A stretch of 56,092 bases of DNA, from assembly GCA_029204225.1 (NCBI GenBank), contig MU833472.1, positions 1 to 56,092 on the forward strand, written 5' to 3'. The first letter of the stretch is position 1. The number at the start of each line of letters is the position of its first letter. Origin of the DNA: Diphasiastrum complanatum (Eukaryota; Streptophyta; Lycopodiopsida; Lycopodiales; Lycopodiaceae). The notes beneath the pieces are model-generated. The model was not told where the DNA came from and did no database searches. It was given only the letters and a program-made list of their open reading frames with translations. Shown here one piece after another: positions 10,949-23,240 of the stretch. A program made the position numbers and the translations under genes.

Positions 10949-11591
10949 TGTTGAAAAATGAAAAATCATCTATCTTGACTTTTGGTTTTGATAAAGTTTT
11001 TTCTACATGTATGTAATGTTTCATATTGGAAATGCCAAATTTGGCCTAGAGGAAACTCAAGCTACATGGGTTATATGAAGTCTAGTTGGTCAAATACAAC
11101 ATGCATACAGATTTAAGGCATAGAAATGCCAAATATGAGCTTGTAGAAACTCGACTCATATCACATGCAAAGATTGTAAGTGTTCCTAAGTGACATGCAA
11201 AGCATGCACAAGGTGTAAAGGACACATGCATAGTGATTTGGGCAATTCTAGTTTAGAAATTGCCACTTGGTAAAAGTAGGTAGATAGGAATGCATGTACA
11301 GTGACAAATGTCACTAGTTTGTTAGCTTTCACTTTTAGAAGAAAGTAGATAGATGCTAGCTCTACCACTCGCTATTCCATCCACCATAAATGTATGTGAG
11401 TTTTCTCACAATCTTTGATGATGAACCAAGCATTGAAGCTATTTCTTGTCAATTTGGATCTATTGCCTTGTATGCTTGAATTTTGCACTCTCTCTCTAAC
11501 TCGAGGAGGAGGCTATGCTGATTCGTTTCTTTGTACTTTCCTCATTGCTTGTGAAAGCAACCTTTCTTTGATTATAGTATGCTAGATTGTG
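10949..11591 (+). repeat. copia-F 5' LTR, truncated
   Basis: Starts TGTTGAAAAATG and is closely similar, in reverse complement, to the copia-H LTR (29560-30352) from its outer end up to a shared TGCTAGATTGTG. After that the two diverge abruptly, so the last part of this LTR and its primer-binding site are missing or replaced. Shared landmarks include GGAAATGCCAAATTTGGCCT and an ACTCGAGGAGGAG block. Confidence 0.85.
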
Positions 11592-11981
11592 AAATTTTGC
11601 TTGTCTGATTCAAAATCCACTTTTTGTGTATATCAATTCAACAAACTCAAGATCTAGACAAAGTTTTGAGTCATTTAACACATTGCTACATACAAATTGA
11701 GTTTTTTTTAGTCAATAATGTTGTCTTTGAGCATTCCACACGTGCCAAAAGAAGATAGAGCCAAAATTTGTCTATACTCCAATTCATTTTGAGAGGTTAA
11801 TCTAGTTTGCTTTGTATTGGTGGAATATTTGAGACCTATCTCAAATACAGTTGCAAGATTTCACATAGGATTTGGTAGTTCACCCTTTGAAAATCCCTAT
11901 AGTGAGAAGTGTAGCAACATTTAGTTTGTTAGAAACAAGCTCAAACATATTGTTGTCCATTTACAAGAAATTTTCACATTC
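11592..11981 (+). other. Rearranged copia-F leader region
   Basis: A 390-bp segment between the broken LTR and the gag scrap. It contains CACACGTGCC at 11737-11746, related to the palindrome in other copia LTRs, and no primer-binding site. It is probably leftover LTR or leader DNA, but I cannot align it confidently to anything else here. Confidence 0.4.
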
Positions 11982-12185
11982 ATGGCATTTGTGGGAGGAT
12001 ATCTCTTAGAAGCAAGTAAAGACTAAGCACCTCCAACTATTCAATATGGAAGGTTAGGATGGAGTCTATTCTTATACTCCAAGATGTAATGGACATAGTA
12101 CTTGGTATTGAGGAGGAGCCTCAAGCACAACTTGAAATACCAAAATTTAGGAAGAGAGCTAGGATGGCTCTACATTTCATTAAGC
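11982..12185 (+). pseudogene. copia-F gag N-terminal fragment
   Basis: The N-terminus of a copia gag. After ATG (11982) the LLEAS motif is readable, then a one-base deletion breaks the frame. From about 12059 the second frame gives MESILILQDVMDIVLGIEE and a basic KRARMALHFIK end. It parallels the copia-G gag start at 31999-32197, which has the intact version (MASMGAFLLEASERL). Sequence stops matching gag near 12185, where minus-strand copia-E begins. About 65 of the usual 200-plus gag residues remain, so it is non-functional. Confidence 0.85.
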
Positions 12186-15100
12186 ATGTGTCAAATAAAT
12201 CAAACTACCCACCAGCTGTCTATACAAATAAGCATCCACTTTCTCAAATTCATCATATGCAGTAAGCTTCGTGTTGACATCCATAGGTGTACTCAAAGGC
12301 TTACAATCCTGCATATTGGACTTATAAAGCAAATCTCATGCATATTTGCTTTGTGTAAGAAAGACCACATTTTCCTTTTGCCATACTTCAATGCCAAGAC
12401 AATAGTGCATCAATCCTAGATCGCTCATGTCAAAAGCATTGGAAAGATCTGATTTGATTTCATCAATTAAGCTCTCATTACTTCCTGTAATAATAAAATC
12501 ATCCACGTACAACACAATGAACACTCTATCTGAATCTTGCCTTAGAATGTAAAGATTAGGATCAACATCACTCTTTACCATTCCCCTTCGCTTAAAGTGT
12601 TCATCAATGCAAGAGTACCACGCCCATGGTGCTTGCTTCAATCCATAAATAGCTTTGTTGAGCTTACAAACAAGGTGCTCTCTCCCTGGTTCAATAAATC
12701 CTTGAGCTTGTACTAAGTACACCTCTTCATCCAGCACTCCATTAAGAAAAGCAGATTTAACATCCATTTGCTGGATCTTCCAACCATAGAAACCAGAAAT
12801 AGCAATGATAGAACGTATAGTTACCATCTTAGCTACGGGTGCGAAGGTTTTCTCAAAATTAATACCTTCCTGCTGTTCAAATCCTCTTGCAACCAACTAT
12901 GCTTTGTATTTGTTGAGTTGCCCATCAGCTCCATATTTGATCTTGTATATCCATTTGCAAGTGATAAGCGTCTTACCATCAGGTAGCTCAAAAAAATTCC
13001 AGGTCCTACTTTTTGATATAGCTTCCATTTCTGTTTCCATAGCTTCACGCCACTCCTCATGCTCCTTTGCTTTATCAAAAGTTTTTGGTTCTTGAGCCTT
13101 GAGCATAGAACCCATTAGGGCTAGATTCAACTCTAATCTTGCAGGAGGTTTTTGATTTCTACTTGATCTTCTAAGCTCTCCCTACTCACTAGATTCGGGA
13201 GTAACTCCCTTCTTTGCACCATCTGTGACTAATAAGTACCATTTAGGTACTCTCTTGGGAATCTCAGCATCAGGCTTGCCTTTGTCCAATGGATTTTCTA
13301 TATCAAAATCCACTTCCTTCTTGACCTGTACTTTTGCTCCCTCATCAAAAGGTTCAGTGATTACTTCTTCAGATTGTTCACCTCGGCCCATCTCGTCAAA
13401 TGTAGCATCCGTAGAAATTACAAGCTTCTGTGCATTTGTGTCATACATTATGTATGCCTTGGCCTTCTCATCATATCCAAGGAGAATACACTTCATAGAT
13501 TTTGCATCCAATTTCCTTCATTTCTCATCAAGAATATGAGCATAAGCATCACAACCAAATACTCTCAAATGAGAAATATTAGGTTTCTTTCCAATAACAG
13601 CTTAATGAGGTGTCTTACCTTCCACGGATTTTGTAGGACACCAGTTCAAGATGTGCGTAGCTGTGCTACAAGCTTCTGTCCAAAAGATGTTTAGTAGACC
13701 CTTGCTTTTGAGCATCGCCTTGGCCATCTCAACTATAGATCTGTTCTTTTGTTCTACAACTCCAGTTTGCTGTGGTGAATAAGGTGTTGTAGTTTGCCTC
13801 TTGATCCCTTGATCTTTGCAGAAATCAATAAATTCTGTCAAAAAATACTCACCACCTCCATTAGATCTCAAAGTTTTGATGCAACATCTTGTTTGCTTTT
13901 CAACTAATGCCTTGAATTCCTTGAACTTAGCAAAAGCATCTGATTTCTTGCTTATGAAATCAATCCAAATGCATCTGCTATAATCATCAATGAAGGTGAT
14001 AAAGTAATAGTAGCCACTAAGAGATCTAGTCTACATAGGTCCACATAGATCACTGTGGATAAGATCTAGGATGCCACTGGCTCTCCTTGGTCCACTTTTG
14101 GGAAACCTCTCTCTGTGTTGTTTTCCCAAAATGCAACCTTCACAAATTTTTCCTTCAAAAGAAATATCAGGAAATCCTATAACTAGATTATCTCTTTGAG
14201 AATCTGTAAACTTTGAGCACTAATATGACCAAATCGTTGATGCCAAAGATCACTTCGACTATCAACCATGCTTACCATAGCTTGAGCAAAAGATCTCGCA
14301 TTCAATATGTAGAGTCGATTCCCATTGACTCCAGCTCCTGTAGAAATCACTTTGTAGTGATTTTTGATGTCTTTAACAAGACATTTTTCACTGTCAAACT
14401 CAACCTTGAGTTGTTGATCAACCATCATCCCAACAGATAGTAGATTGTTAGCTAAGCCAGGTACATATTGCACATTGCTTATCTACTTTATCTTCTCGTT
14501 GGCTAACTTCACTGGTACCATTCCAACTCCTTTAACAGATAGCAATTTGCCATTGGCTTGTCCAACTTCATCACCATTGTGAGTTTCCTTGAGTTCTGAA
14601 AACCACTCTTTTCTTGAAGTCATGTGCTTGGACGAACCACTATCAATGTACCAAGTATCATTGGCTTCATCACTTGTCATTAATACTGTAATGAACAAGT
14701 TTGAGCTCTTACCTGTATCATCTTCATATTGATCATCATCGTATTGATGTTTATCAGCATAATTGTCTTCATAATAATCATCATCAAATTGATGTTGATC
14801 AACATAATTGCTCGCTTGCCATTTGCCTTTTCTTTGTTCTATCTCCTTCTATTTCTTGAAGCATTCATGCTCCCAATGGCCAGGTTTGTTGCAATAACTA
14901 CAATTTCCAGGTTTATTTTGCTTGGAATAGCCGTGTCCTTGACCTCGGTCTTGATTCCAATTGTTTCAATTTGGGCCATCATTGGATTGTTCTTGAAATT
15001 GTTGGAACGATCCATGATATGAGTTTCCACCTCTTGATTGGTGTCTTCCACGAACAAATCTACCAACACATCCTCTCACTACAAGAGCTTGATCAAATCC

Positions 15101-15708
15101 CCTATTGCGATGATTCATGTTCTCTTGACGTTGTTCTTCCTGCAAAAGCAATCCACCTAACTCTTCATAGGTTGGAAGATTTTCTCGTGTGGCTATACTT
15201 GTCACAAACATTTGATGTGACTCACTCAAACTATTCAATGTCAATTGCACAATCTCACAATCCTGTACTCGCTCTCCAACTGCTGCTAATTGGTCACGAA
15301 TCTCTTTGATCTTTAGTAGGTGATTAGCAACAGTTGCACCATCATCCATCCGCAATGTGTGTAGCTTCATCTTCAGGAATAGCACTCGAGATGTGTTTGT
15401 GGTCTCAACGTATCCCATGTTTCTTTTGGTCCTTATGAATCCAAAATGTAGGAAATAATTGCATCTCTAACTGATAAGTTGATGACATTTTGTGCTTTCT
15501 GTTTTCTCCTATCAAATGCCTGTTGATCTTCTTCAATCACTGGCCTTGTCTCCTCACCTGTCACGATCTCCCATAGCTCCTTTTCCATCAAAATGTTTTT
15601 CAGTTTGAATTTCCAAACTGCATAGTTGCCGACTCCTTCCAATTTGCTTGACTCATTGAGGACACTCTCATTTAGAGTTGCCATTACTGAACAAATGAGT
15701 TTGGTCAA
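12185..15708 (-). pseudogene. copia-E gag-pol, broken and 3'-truncated
   Basis: Pieces in order on the minus strand: gag start (15708-15433, MATLNESVLNESSKLEG) and gag body (15418-14966); zinc knuckle CSYCNKPGHWEHEC (about 14910-14865); protease WYIDSGSSKHMTS near 14650; integrase zinc region with WHQRFGH near 14220; integrase core near 13865, where the expected SDNGGEY reads SNGGGEY, so the second catalytic Asp is lost; QQTGVVEQKNRS near 13765; RT from about 13100 with AFLNG and LYVDDFIITG near 12500; then STPMDVNTKL and RQLVGSLIYL before the break near 12185. RNase H is absent. At least three in-frame stops and several frame changes separate the pieces. It cannot make a working polyprotein. 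Confidence 0.9.
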
Positions 15709-16517
15709 TTAATTTATCACACCACAGAACTGTATATTTTTTTGGTTATACACCTAATATCGGAATGGAACACAAAAGTACGGCTGCTCAGGATCCTCTT
15801 TAACTTGTGCGCGTGAATCCGATATTGGAGCATGCGATATCGAACTAGAGCGCGGATGTACAACTGCTCAGAATTTTCTTTATCTCGTGCGCTTGGATGC
15901 GATATCGGTACGGACAATATCAGACTAGAACGCGGATGTACGGTTGCTCGGGTTTCTCTTCAGCTAGCGCGCTTGGATCCGATATTGGTATGGAAAAAGA
16001 GAGAATATAAGAACTTTCAAAGGGAATATTCCAAGTTCTCTACTTGAGCGTGACGGCTACATCGCCTCGTCTTTGCTTATATTTCAAAATGAGTGATTGT
16101 TCAAACAGACAGATATCACTAATGTGAAAGGTATGAAGCCTCAAAGCTCTAAATGGCAGTACTAGACACTGTCTGGTGTGATTTGAAGTACCTAGACAAA
16201 CAAATGAGAGATTTCTTGGCACAACTCTCTGACAAATGTCACTTTTCACAAAGACTAAAAAAAAAAAATTTAAATCTTTTCTCACTCAATAGATTTTCAA
16301 TCTGTCTGATGCTACCCTGGCCTTTCCGATGCCTCCAATTCTGTGTCTTCATTCTCCACTAATAACTGTGAGCTCCAAAACCTGCAAAGTACATCAAGAA
16401 GGATTTCTTCTAGCCGTTTTTGTCTCTCCAAGTTTTCACCTCCTGTGAAGGACTTTCTCACTTTGTTGCAGAGCTTGTGACAAGCTGTATCCACTGATCA
16501 GGCACATAGACTATCGT
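15709..16517 (-). other. copia-E 5' leader
   Basis: About 0.8 kb between primer-binding site and gag. The part next to gag is built of CpG-rich 80-bp tandem repeats (listed separately). The remainder, 16010-16517, is AT-rich with no long frame. Confidence 0.6.
15778..16000. repeat. 80-bp tandem repeat, ~3 copies, in copia-E leader
   Basis: The word GTAC(G/A)(G/A).TGCTC recurs at 15778, 15858 and 15938, an exact 80-bp spacing. Each copy carries a GATAT(C/T)G and GTGCGC or GCGCGC plus TGGAT block. CpG content is visibly higher than in the surrounding AT-rich sequence. Confidence 0.85.
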
Positions 16518-16530
16518 AGCTCTGATACCA
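16518..16530 (-). other. copia-E primer-binding site (initiator tRNA-Met)
   Basis: The minus strand reads TGGTATCAGAGCT, directly next to the LTR end at 16531 (..GTTAACA on the minus strand). Confidence 0.9.
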
Positions 16531-16600
16531 TGTTAACAATCAGAAATGCAACATCAAGCATTCACCATAAACAATCACCAAGTAGGGAGATAGAAAAATA
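16531..16600 (-). repeat. copia-E 5' LTR remnant (70 bp)
   Basis: Starts TGTTAACAATCAG next to the primer-binding site and stops where gypsy-D RNase H coding sequence begins (16601). The rest of the LTR, including its promoter, is gone. Confidence 0.7.
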
Positions 16601-18342
16601 GCCTTAGCTACAGCACCAATTTTAAAAGTCGTCGACTCTAATCAGCCATTTGTGGTCGAAATAGATGCTAGCAACTTTGCAGTTGGTGTGTGCTAACTCA
16701 GGGTGGACGACCTGTTGCGTTCAAGAGTAAAAAACTCGAGCCAGTTCAGACTAGGTATAGTGCCGATGAAAAGGTTCTCTTGTCTATAGTCCATGCCCTT
16801 AAGACTTGGAGGCATTATTTGTATGGTGCCAATTTTGAGGTCAATGAAAGTCTCAGATACCTTTTCAATCAACCTGAGCTTAGAGGTCGGAAAGCTCGTT
16901 GGGCAGAGTTGATGCAAGAGTTTGATATGTCTATCAGATATAGACGGGGGAAATTCAATACAGTAGCAGATGCCCTTAGTAGAATGCCTATGATTAACGA
17001 GCTGAGTTTTACTCAGATTCATAATGAGTTAATCGAGTCCTTGAGAGGGAAGTGCCAGCATGATGCATTCTTTTCTACTATCTGGAACTCAGTCCAGAGC
17101 AGACAGTTACAGACTCCAAAACCAGTTCCTGGGGCTGGTGCTAGTTCATCCAAGAATACGACAGCTTCCGTTGATGATGATGATGAGTCCGAGTATACGT
17201 CAGATGATGTTGAGAATTTTGAGACTGTATTGCCCAAGCAAACCCCAATGGTTGAGGGTCAGTTGACTCAAGGATTCAAATGGAAACAATATTCCATTCA
17301 AGATGAGTACTTGCTCTATAGAGATAGAGTATGTGTCTCCAATACAGAGGATTATAGGCAATAGGTCCTATATGAATGTCATGACAATCCTAGTGTGGGA
17401 CACCCAGGCATACACAAGACCTATGAGCTTCTTCGTAGGCAATTTTTCTGGCCCAGCATGAAAAAGGACGTCCAATTGTATGTAACCAGTTGCCAGAAAT
17501 GTCAAGTAAATAAAGCAGAGCGTTTAAAGGCAGGAGGGTTGTCGCAGCCCTTGGATATTCCAGCTGGTAAATGGAAGAGTATCTCCATAGATTTTATAGT
17601 AGGCCTGCCTAAAACCCAAAAGGGTAATGATGCTATATGGGTCACAGTTGACCATTTGACCAAAATGGCTCATTTTATTCCGACCAAAACAACCGTTAGA
17701 GCTCTAGAGTTAGCGAGGTTGTTTGTAGATGGGCTATTTAAATTGTACGATCTACCTTCCGACATAGTCAGCGACCGGGACAGTAAGTTTAATGGAAATT
17801 TTTGGAAGGCAGTATTTCATCATCTCCATACTAAACTTAAATGAGTACCACCGACCATCCACAGACGGACGGTCAAACAGAGAGGGTAAATCAGGTGCTG
17901 GATGATATGCTTCGTGCATATGTCAACAAGAAACAGACTAATTGGGAGGAGTATCTCTCGATATTAGAGTTTGCTTACAATAGTACCAAACATTCAGCTA
18001 TGGGATACAACCCATTTATGCTGATGTACAATTTTCAGCCACGCTCACCCACAACCGTAGGGTTTAAACAAGAAAAAGTTGAAGCAGCCAGAAACTTTTT
18101 AGAGGACCTAAACCAGATGGTAGAACATGCTAAGCGTAGCATTAGGCCGTTCCAGGATCGAGCCAGACATTATGCAGATCCACACAGACGGGATGTGCAG
18201 TTCTCCACTGGTGACAAAGTCTACTTGAGAGTCCCAGTAGACTCTAAAACCCTCAAATCATGAGTGTGTGTTAAGTTGTCTCCTAGGTATTGTGGTCCCT
18301 TTACCATCAGTAGGAGACTAGGCGAGGTCACCTATGAACTAG
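16601..18342 (+). pseudogene. gypsy-D pol: RNase H and integrase, broken
   Basis: It opens within RNase H (TAPILKVVD, EIDASN) with a one-base insertion near 16688, then TRYSADEKVLLSIVHALKTW and RYRRGKFNTVADALSRMP. A stop at 17362 is followed in the same frame by the integrase zinc-binding domain (HPGIHKTYELL, CQKCQ). The DDE core follows: SIDFIVGLP, VSDRDSKF near 17775, then a frameshift at 17841 and DGQTERVNQ. Another stop at 18261 precedes LSPRYCGPF (GPY/F module) and GEVTYEL, where copia-3 begins. The catalytic residues are still visible, but two stops and two frameshifts make it non-functional. The protein continues at 24154 on the far side of copia-3. Confidence 0.93.
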
Positions 18343-19172
18343 TGTCAGAAATGGTGAACTCCTACAACTTTGTCGCAGCACAAACAAGACACGAAGGTCG
18401 AACAATTCACGACAGTCAACATGACCTTAACTCGAAGCATGAACGAGAACAATTCGCGATAGTCAACGTGTCTTTGACTCGAAGCACGAACGATTCGTGA
18501 ATCAATCGCGAATCGCAAACACACCTCTAGGACCGCAAAGCCGAAAAAGAGACGCGAAACGAAAACTACAAAAAGAACAAAAGCAAACAAGAGATTACGA
18601 AACAGACGAAGGAAAATCTTTCGCGCTGCCAGCTAGCAGCTCAACGGGCTTCACGCCCAGCTGAAATGAGTAGCAATGACTAACTAGCTAGTTGATTAGC
18701 GTTAACTAGTAATGTGATTCTATGTTTAGCTATCTTGTAAACTCCACATAGTGGAGGTATAAAAGATCCTCTCTAGATCATAATAAAGAAGTGAATACAA
18801 AGATCTGTAAGTGACACAGAGAGACGTAGCGAATAGAGTAAGAAAGAAAAGAAATCATAGCTGTGCATGAAAGTCTGCCAATGAGCAGAACACAACGAAA
18901 GAGTAGAATGTCATTCCGCCAATGAGTGTGACATTGACGAATTCACTCTAAACTAAAACTGATAATTCAGTCACTCTATTTTCGTGCATCTTGTCTTGTG
19001 CTGTAGATCACGATTGCTAGAATAGAATACTTTCTATGATGCGTAGTCGAGTGTATGGCATCCTGTAAGGGCTTCCGCACAAAAGAAAATTAAAAGACAG
19101 AAAATTGTTCGCGATAAAGAAGACGAAGTGAGGACAAACACGAATCAGTCCCACGCACGCACTCCCGCGGCA
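18343..19172 (+). repeat. copia-3 5' LTR (830 bp)
   Basis: From TGTCAGAAATGG to ..CCCGCGGCA, immediately before the primer-binding site. It aligns end to end with 23241-24076. Confidence 0.93.
18758..18766 (+). promoter_or_regulatory. copia-3 LTR TATA box
   Basis: TATAAAAGA in the context GTGGAGG-TATAAAAGATCC, with AATAAAG (a possible polyadenylation signal) about 20 bp downstream. The other LTR has TATAAACG at the matching place (23662), a weaker TATA. Confidence 0.65.
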
Positions 19173-19185
19173 TGGTATCAGAGCC
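19173..19185 (+). other. copia-3 primer-binding site (initiator tRNA-Met)
   Basis: TGGTATCAGAGCC directly follows the LTR end CA. Confidence 0.95.
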
Positions 19186-19234
19186 AGGTTGTCACTACTG
19201 ATATCCCAGCAGTGATTTTTCCAGACAACATAAT

Positions 19235-20040
19235 ATGACTACGACAATCTAGAGTAGCAATCAGTCTCGATGGCGCAAATTACAGAATTTGGAAATTCAA
19301 AATCAAAACACTCCTGAAGGGCGAAGGCATCTGGTCGGTGACCGAGCTCTCAGAGGTGCAGCCTCCAGAGGGAGATCCAAGGAGAGCTGAATGGATAAAA
19401 AAGGATGAGTGCACAATGGTAATCATCATTTTGTCCATAAATGAAGATCTACTCATGCAAATTGAAGACTACAAAAGCAGCCATGCAGCATGGAAAAGAT
19501 TAAAACAGAAGTATAAAATGAGGACTACAGCTTCGGTCATGCACCTTCACAATCACCTGCAATCAATATGGTAGGATGGCAACCAGTTGGATCAGCACGT
19601 TGAGAAGATCAGAACAATCTTCTCTCAACTCGCTGCATCTAGACAGGAGCACCAGGTCCCAACACCACAACAGCTGATGTACTTCATGAAATCTCTACTG
19701 ATGTCCTATCAGCCGCTGAGAATGCTCATACTGAGTCTACCAGATATGACATTCGACAAAGCAGTCAGTCTTGTCGCTGATGAGAGATTTATGAGAGACG
19801 AAGGAAAGGGAAGCAGTGATCAAGAAAAGGCTCTCTTCACAAAAGGCAAGAAGAAGAACAAAAACAAGCCAAGATTCGAGAAGACGAAGTCCTCGAATCA
19901 ACAATTTTTTTGCTGCAATCACTGCCACAAACCAGGACATACAGCCAACAAATGCTGATTCAATCTAGCAATACCTTGCATGCATTGCAAGAAGAAAGGG
20001 CATTTTGCATATGACTACAGATTTAACCCAAAAAGAAAAA
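19235..20040 (+). pseudogene. copia-3 gag, broken
   Basis: ATG at 19235 opens MTTTI, then a stop. The gag body resumes one frame over (ISLDGANYRIWKFK, from about 19264). It is readable to two zinc knuckles: CNHCHKPGHTANKC (19914-19955) is complete, and CMHCKKKGHFAYDY (from about 19980) has lost its last Cys. In-frame stops fall at 19572 and 19956. GKKKNKNKPRF before the knuckles is a typical basic linker. The matching start at 24139 reads MATTI, so the present Met-Thr-Thr start is probably a mutation. Confidence 0.88.
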
Positions 20041-23000
20041 ATAAAGCTAAAAAAACAAACGTTGCAGAATCTTCCAAAGATGCAGAAAGAGGAGACAAAG
20101 CTTTCACGATACTCGACGAAGCTTCGACAAGCTACTCCGAACATGACTACGATGTGGTCATCGATTCAGGAGCAATATCTCACATAACCTACAACAAGAA
20201 GATCTTGATCAACTTTCGCAAACTCGAAAACGACAGAGCGGTGACTCTAGGCGATGGAAGCAGACATGATGTCAAAGGCATCGGCTCTCTACAGCTACGA
20301 ACACTGTCAGGCCAAGCAGAGCTGCCACGAGCACTCTATGTGCCCTCACTCAGAAAAGATCTGCTATTTGTCTCCAAGATGGCAGATCTAGACATTCGAG
20401 TTTTGTTCAACGACAACACTTGCCGCATGATCGAGAAGACGACAAACAAGTTGCTGACGGTCGGATGCAGAGAAGGAAACCTTTGCCAGGCCAAAATAAT
20501 CAGAAACTCTGATAACATATTAAATGCTTTAGAAAACGAAGATCAGCTTTGGCATAGGAGATTGTATCATCTGAACATGCGGAGCCTGTATGACATGAGC
20601 ACAAAGGACATTGTCATAGGTCTCAAAATATCAAGGCCCGAGGCTGAGTTCTACGAAGCTTGTCAAAAAGACAAGCAACATCGGAATCCATTTACACACG
20701 AAGGAAGAAGAGCCAAGGACGTTCTTGAGCTTGTCCACTCTGATGTGTGTAGACCGATGAAAACAGATTCGCTCTCAGGTTTGAGATATTTTCTAACGTT
20801 CATAGATGATTATAGAATGACCACGATCTACTACTTAAAGAAGAAATTCGAAGTATTTGATTCTTTCAAGAAGTTCGTGGCATTCACAGAGCGACACACC
20901 TCAAAAAGGATACAGATCCTTAGATCTGACAATGGAGGCGAATACAAAAGCACAAAATTCTCAAGATTCTGTGAAGAACAAGGGATTGAACACCAGTTCA
21001 CTCCTGCATACACACCAGAATACAACTGTGTGGTAGAAAGAAAAAACAGAACGCTAGTCGAAGGAGCTAGATGCATGATGGCACAGGCTCAATTGCCAGG
21101 CCAATTTTGGACCGAAGCAATAGCTGCAGCAGTACATCTACAGAACAGATCAACAACGACAACGCTGGAGAACAAAATACCGTACGAGATGTGGACATGC
21201 ATAAAGCCTGATCTATCATACGCACGAGTGTTTGGATGTACAACATACAAGCACATTCCAAAGGAAAAGAGAAACAAGCTCGACGACAAATTTGAACAAA
21301 CAATCATGGTCGGCTTCTCGAACGAAACACGTGTATAGACTCTACAATCCAACCACGAAGAAGGTTGTTTCGAGAAGAGATGTGAAGTTCAACGAGTCCA
21401 CATTCCCTGGACTGAAAGACAAAAGAGGTCATGAGATCTTCACACTACTGCCTATTCAAGAGGGAGATCGAGGACAGTCATCAAATCAAAATGCAAGATC
21501 CCAGACTCTAGAGCAACCGAAAACAGAGGATCGATCCCATGAACAAGAAATGTTTGAGCAGCGATGAAATGAACCTTGAAAGTCAACCAGACAAAGAAGA
21601 CCTCCAGACCACTATTCTGACAATCTTCAATGGAGCGAAGACACGCAGTTCGAGTACTACAGCTTCACAGAAGAACCAGCTACATACCAAGAAGCTATCC
21701 AGAGTTCAGAGGGAGAATTCTGAAAACAGGCAATGTCAGAAGAGATCGAGTCAATGAGGCAAAACGAGGCATGGACATTAGAGCCACTGTCAGAAAATAG
21801 ATAAGTAGTCGACTGCAAATGGGTGTACAAGAAGAAACTGAAATCAGATGGCAGAAATTGGCTGCTACAAAGCAAAGCTTGTCGTGAAGGACTACTCGCA
21901 AAGATATGGTGTCGACTATTTCGACACATATTCTCCCATGGTCAAGATGACAAGCATAAGGTTGCTCCTTGCATACACCACACAGTACAATCTGGAAATT
22001 CACCAGATTGATGTGAAAACAGCCTTTCTCCACGAAGATCTAGAGGAGAAAATTTTCATGAAGCAACCTGAAGGCTATGAAGACCCCGACAACAAACAAT
22101 ATGTCTGTCGATTGCAAAGATGCATCTACGGTCTAAAATAGGCATCACGAGCTTGGTACAAAAAGCTTGATGGTTTTTTGAAGTCTCTAGACTTCAATCC
22201 TACTCAACCAGACTGTAATGTCTACATCAAAAGAGTAGGAAAGGATTTTGTAATACTGACCATTTTCGTGGATGATTCGTTGATGATAGAAAATTTCTTG
22301 ATGTTGATCAAAGACACAAAGAGTCAGATTTCTGAAAACTACGAAATCACAGATCTTGGAGAAGCAACAAAATGCCTAGGGCTGGAGATCAGAGGAGATT
22401 GAACAAATGGCAAAACAGAGTATGCCAGAAAAGTGCTGAAGCAGTACCACATGATGGACTGTGAAGAGAAAGCCACACCAATGATAGCTGGAGCCAAGCT
22501 CACGAAACATGATTGCCCAAAAACAGAAGAGAAAGAACAAAATATGGCAGGTATACCCTACCAGAACTTAATCGGTAGTCTGATGTACTTAACAATCTGT
22601 ACCAGAGCCGATATGGCCTTCTCTGTTTATGCATTGAGCCAATTCTGTTCCAATCCTGGTCTAGCACATTGAAAAATGGCCAAACGAATCCTACAGTATC
22701 TGAAGGGTATCCAGAATGTTGAATTAACCTACAAAGATAGAAGCGAAGAGAAAGAATTCGAGCTGCATCACTACAGTGATGCAAGCTGGACGAGCCGCAA
22801 AGATGACAACAAGTCCATTACTGGAGGATGTATGATAGTGTGTAGACAGCTGGATATGCAAAAAGCAAACCTTGGTAGCTCAATCCTCTTGCGAAGCTGA
22901 GTATGTCGCAGCCTCGAAAGTGGCGAATGAGGTAGTGTGGCTGCAAATGATGTTGGAGGCAATTGGGATACCACAAGTGGGGCCAAGCACGATGATGATG

Positions 23001-23210
23001 GACTCTCAGAGTGCCATCTATCTGTCTCAAAATCCTTTCTTCCATTCAAAGACAAAGCACATTCCTCTGAAGTACCATCATATTCGAGATTTGACCTCAA
23101 AAGGAGAGCTCCAGGTTCAGTTCATAAAATCAAAAAATATGATTGCAGATCTCCTCACAAAACCGCTCGACAAGCCACTCTTACCAAGCAAAGAGAGACA
23201 ATTGGATTAG
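20041..23210 (+). pseudogene. copia-3 pol: protease to RNase H, broken
   Basis: In order: protease VVIDSGAISHIT near 20157; integrase zinc domain LWHRRLYHLN near 20550; DDE core with HSDVC near 20735, LRSDNGGEY near 20920 and VVERKNRTL near 21030; loss of frame after 21338; RT from about 21850 with DVKTAFLHEDL, a stop in place of Gln in GLK*ASRAWY (22139), and FVDDS near 22270; further stops at 22400 and 22670; RNase H DASWTSRKDD near 22780; a frame change, then AQSSCEAEY near 22874, DSQSAIY and ADLLTKPLD near 23150. All domains are recognisable but at least five stops or frameshifts interrupt them. Confidence 0.92.
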
Positions 23211-23230
23211 GCGAACAAAGCTGCAAGGTT

Positions 23231-23240
23231 CAAGAGGGAG
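23231..23240 (+). other. copia-3 polypurine tract
   Basis: CAAGAGGGAG ends one base before the second LTR (TGTCAGAAAT at 23241). Confidence 0.88.

Larger units (their letters stand above)
12185..16600 (-). mobile_element. copia-E: decayed Ty1/copia, truncated at both ends
   Basis: A minus-strand element. Only 70 bp of the 5' LTR (16531-16600) survive next to an intact primer-binding site. The 3' end stops inside the RT/RNase H region, abutting the copia-F gag scrap. The right edge abuts gypsy-D at 16600/16601. No target duplication is recognisable, so both edges look like deletion or recombination joints. Coding sequence carries several stops and frameshifts. Confidence 0.85.
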
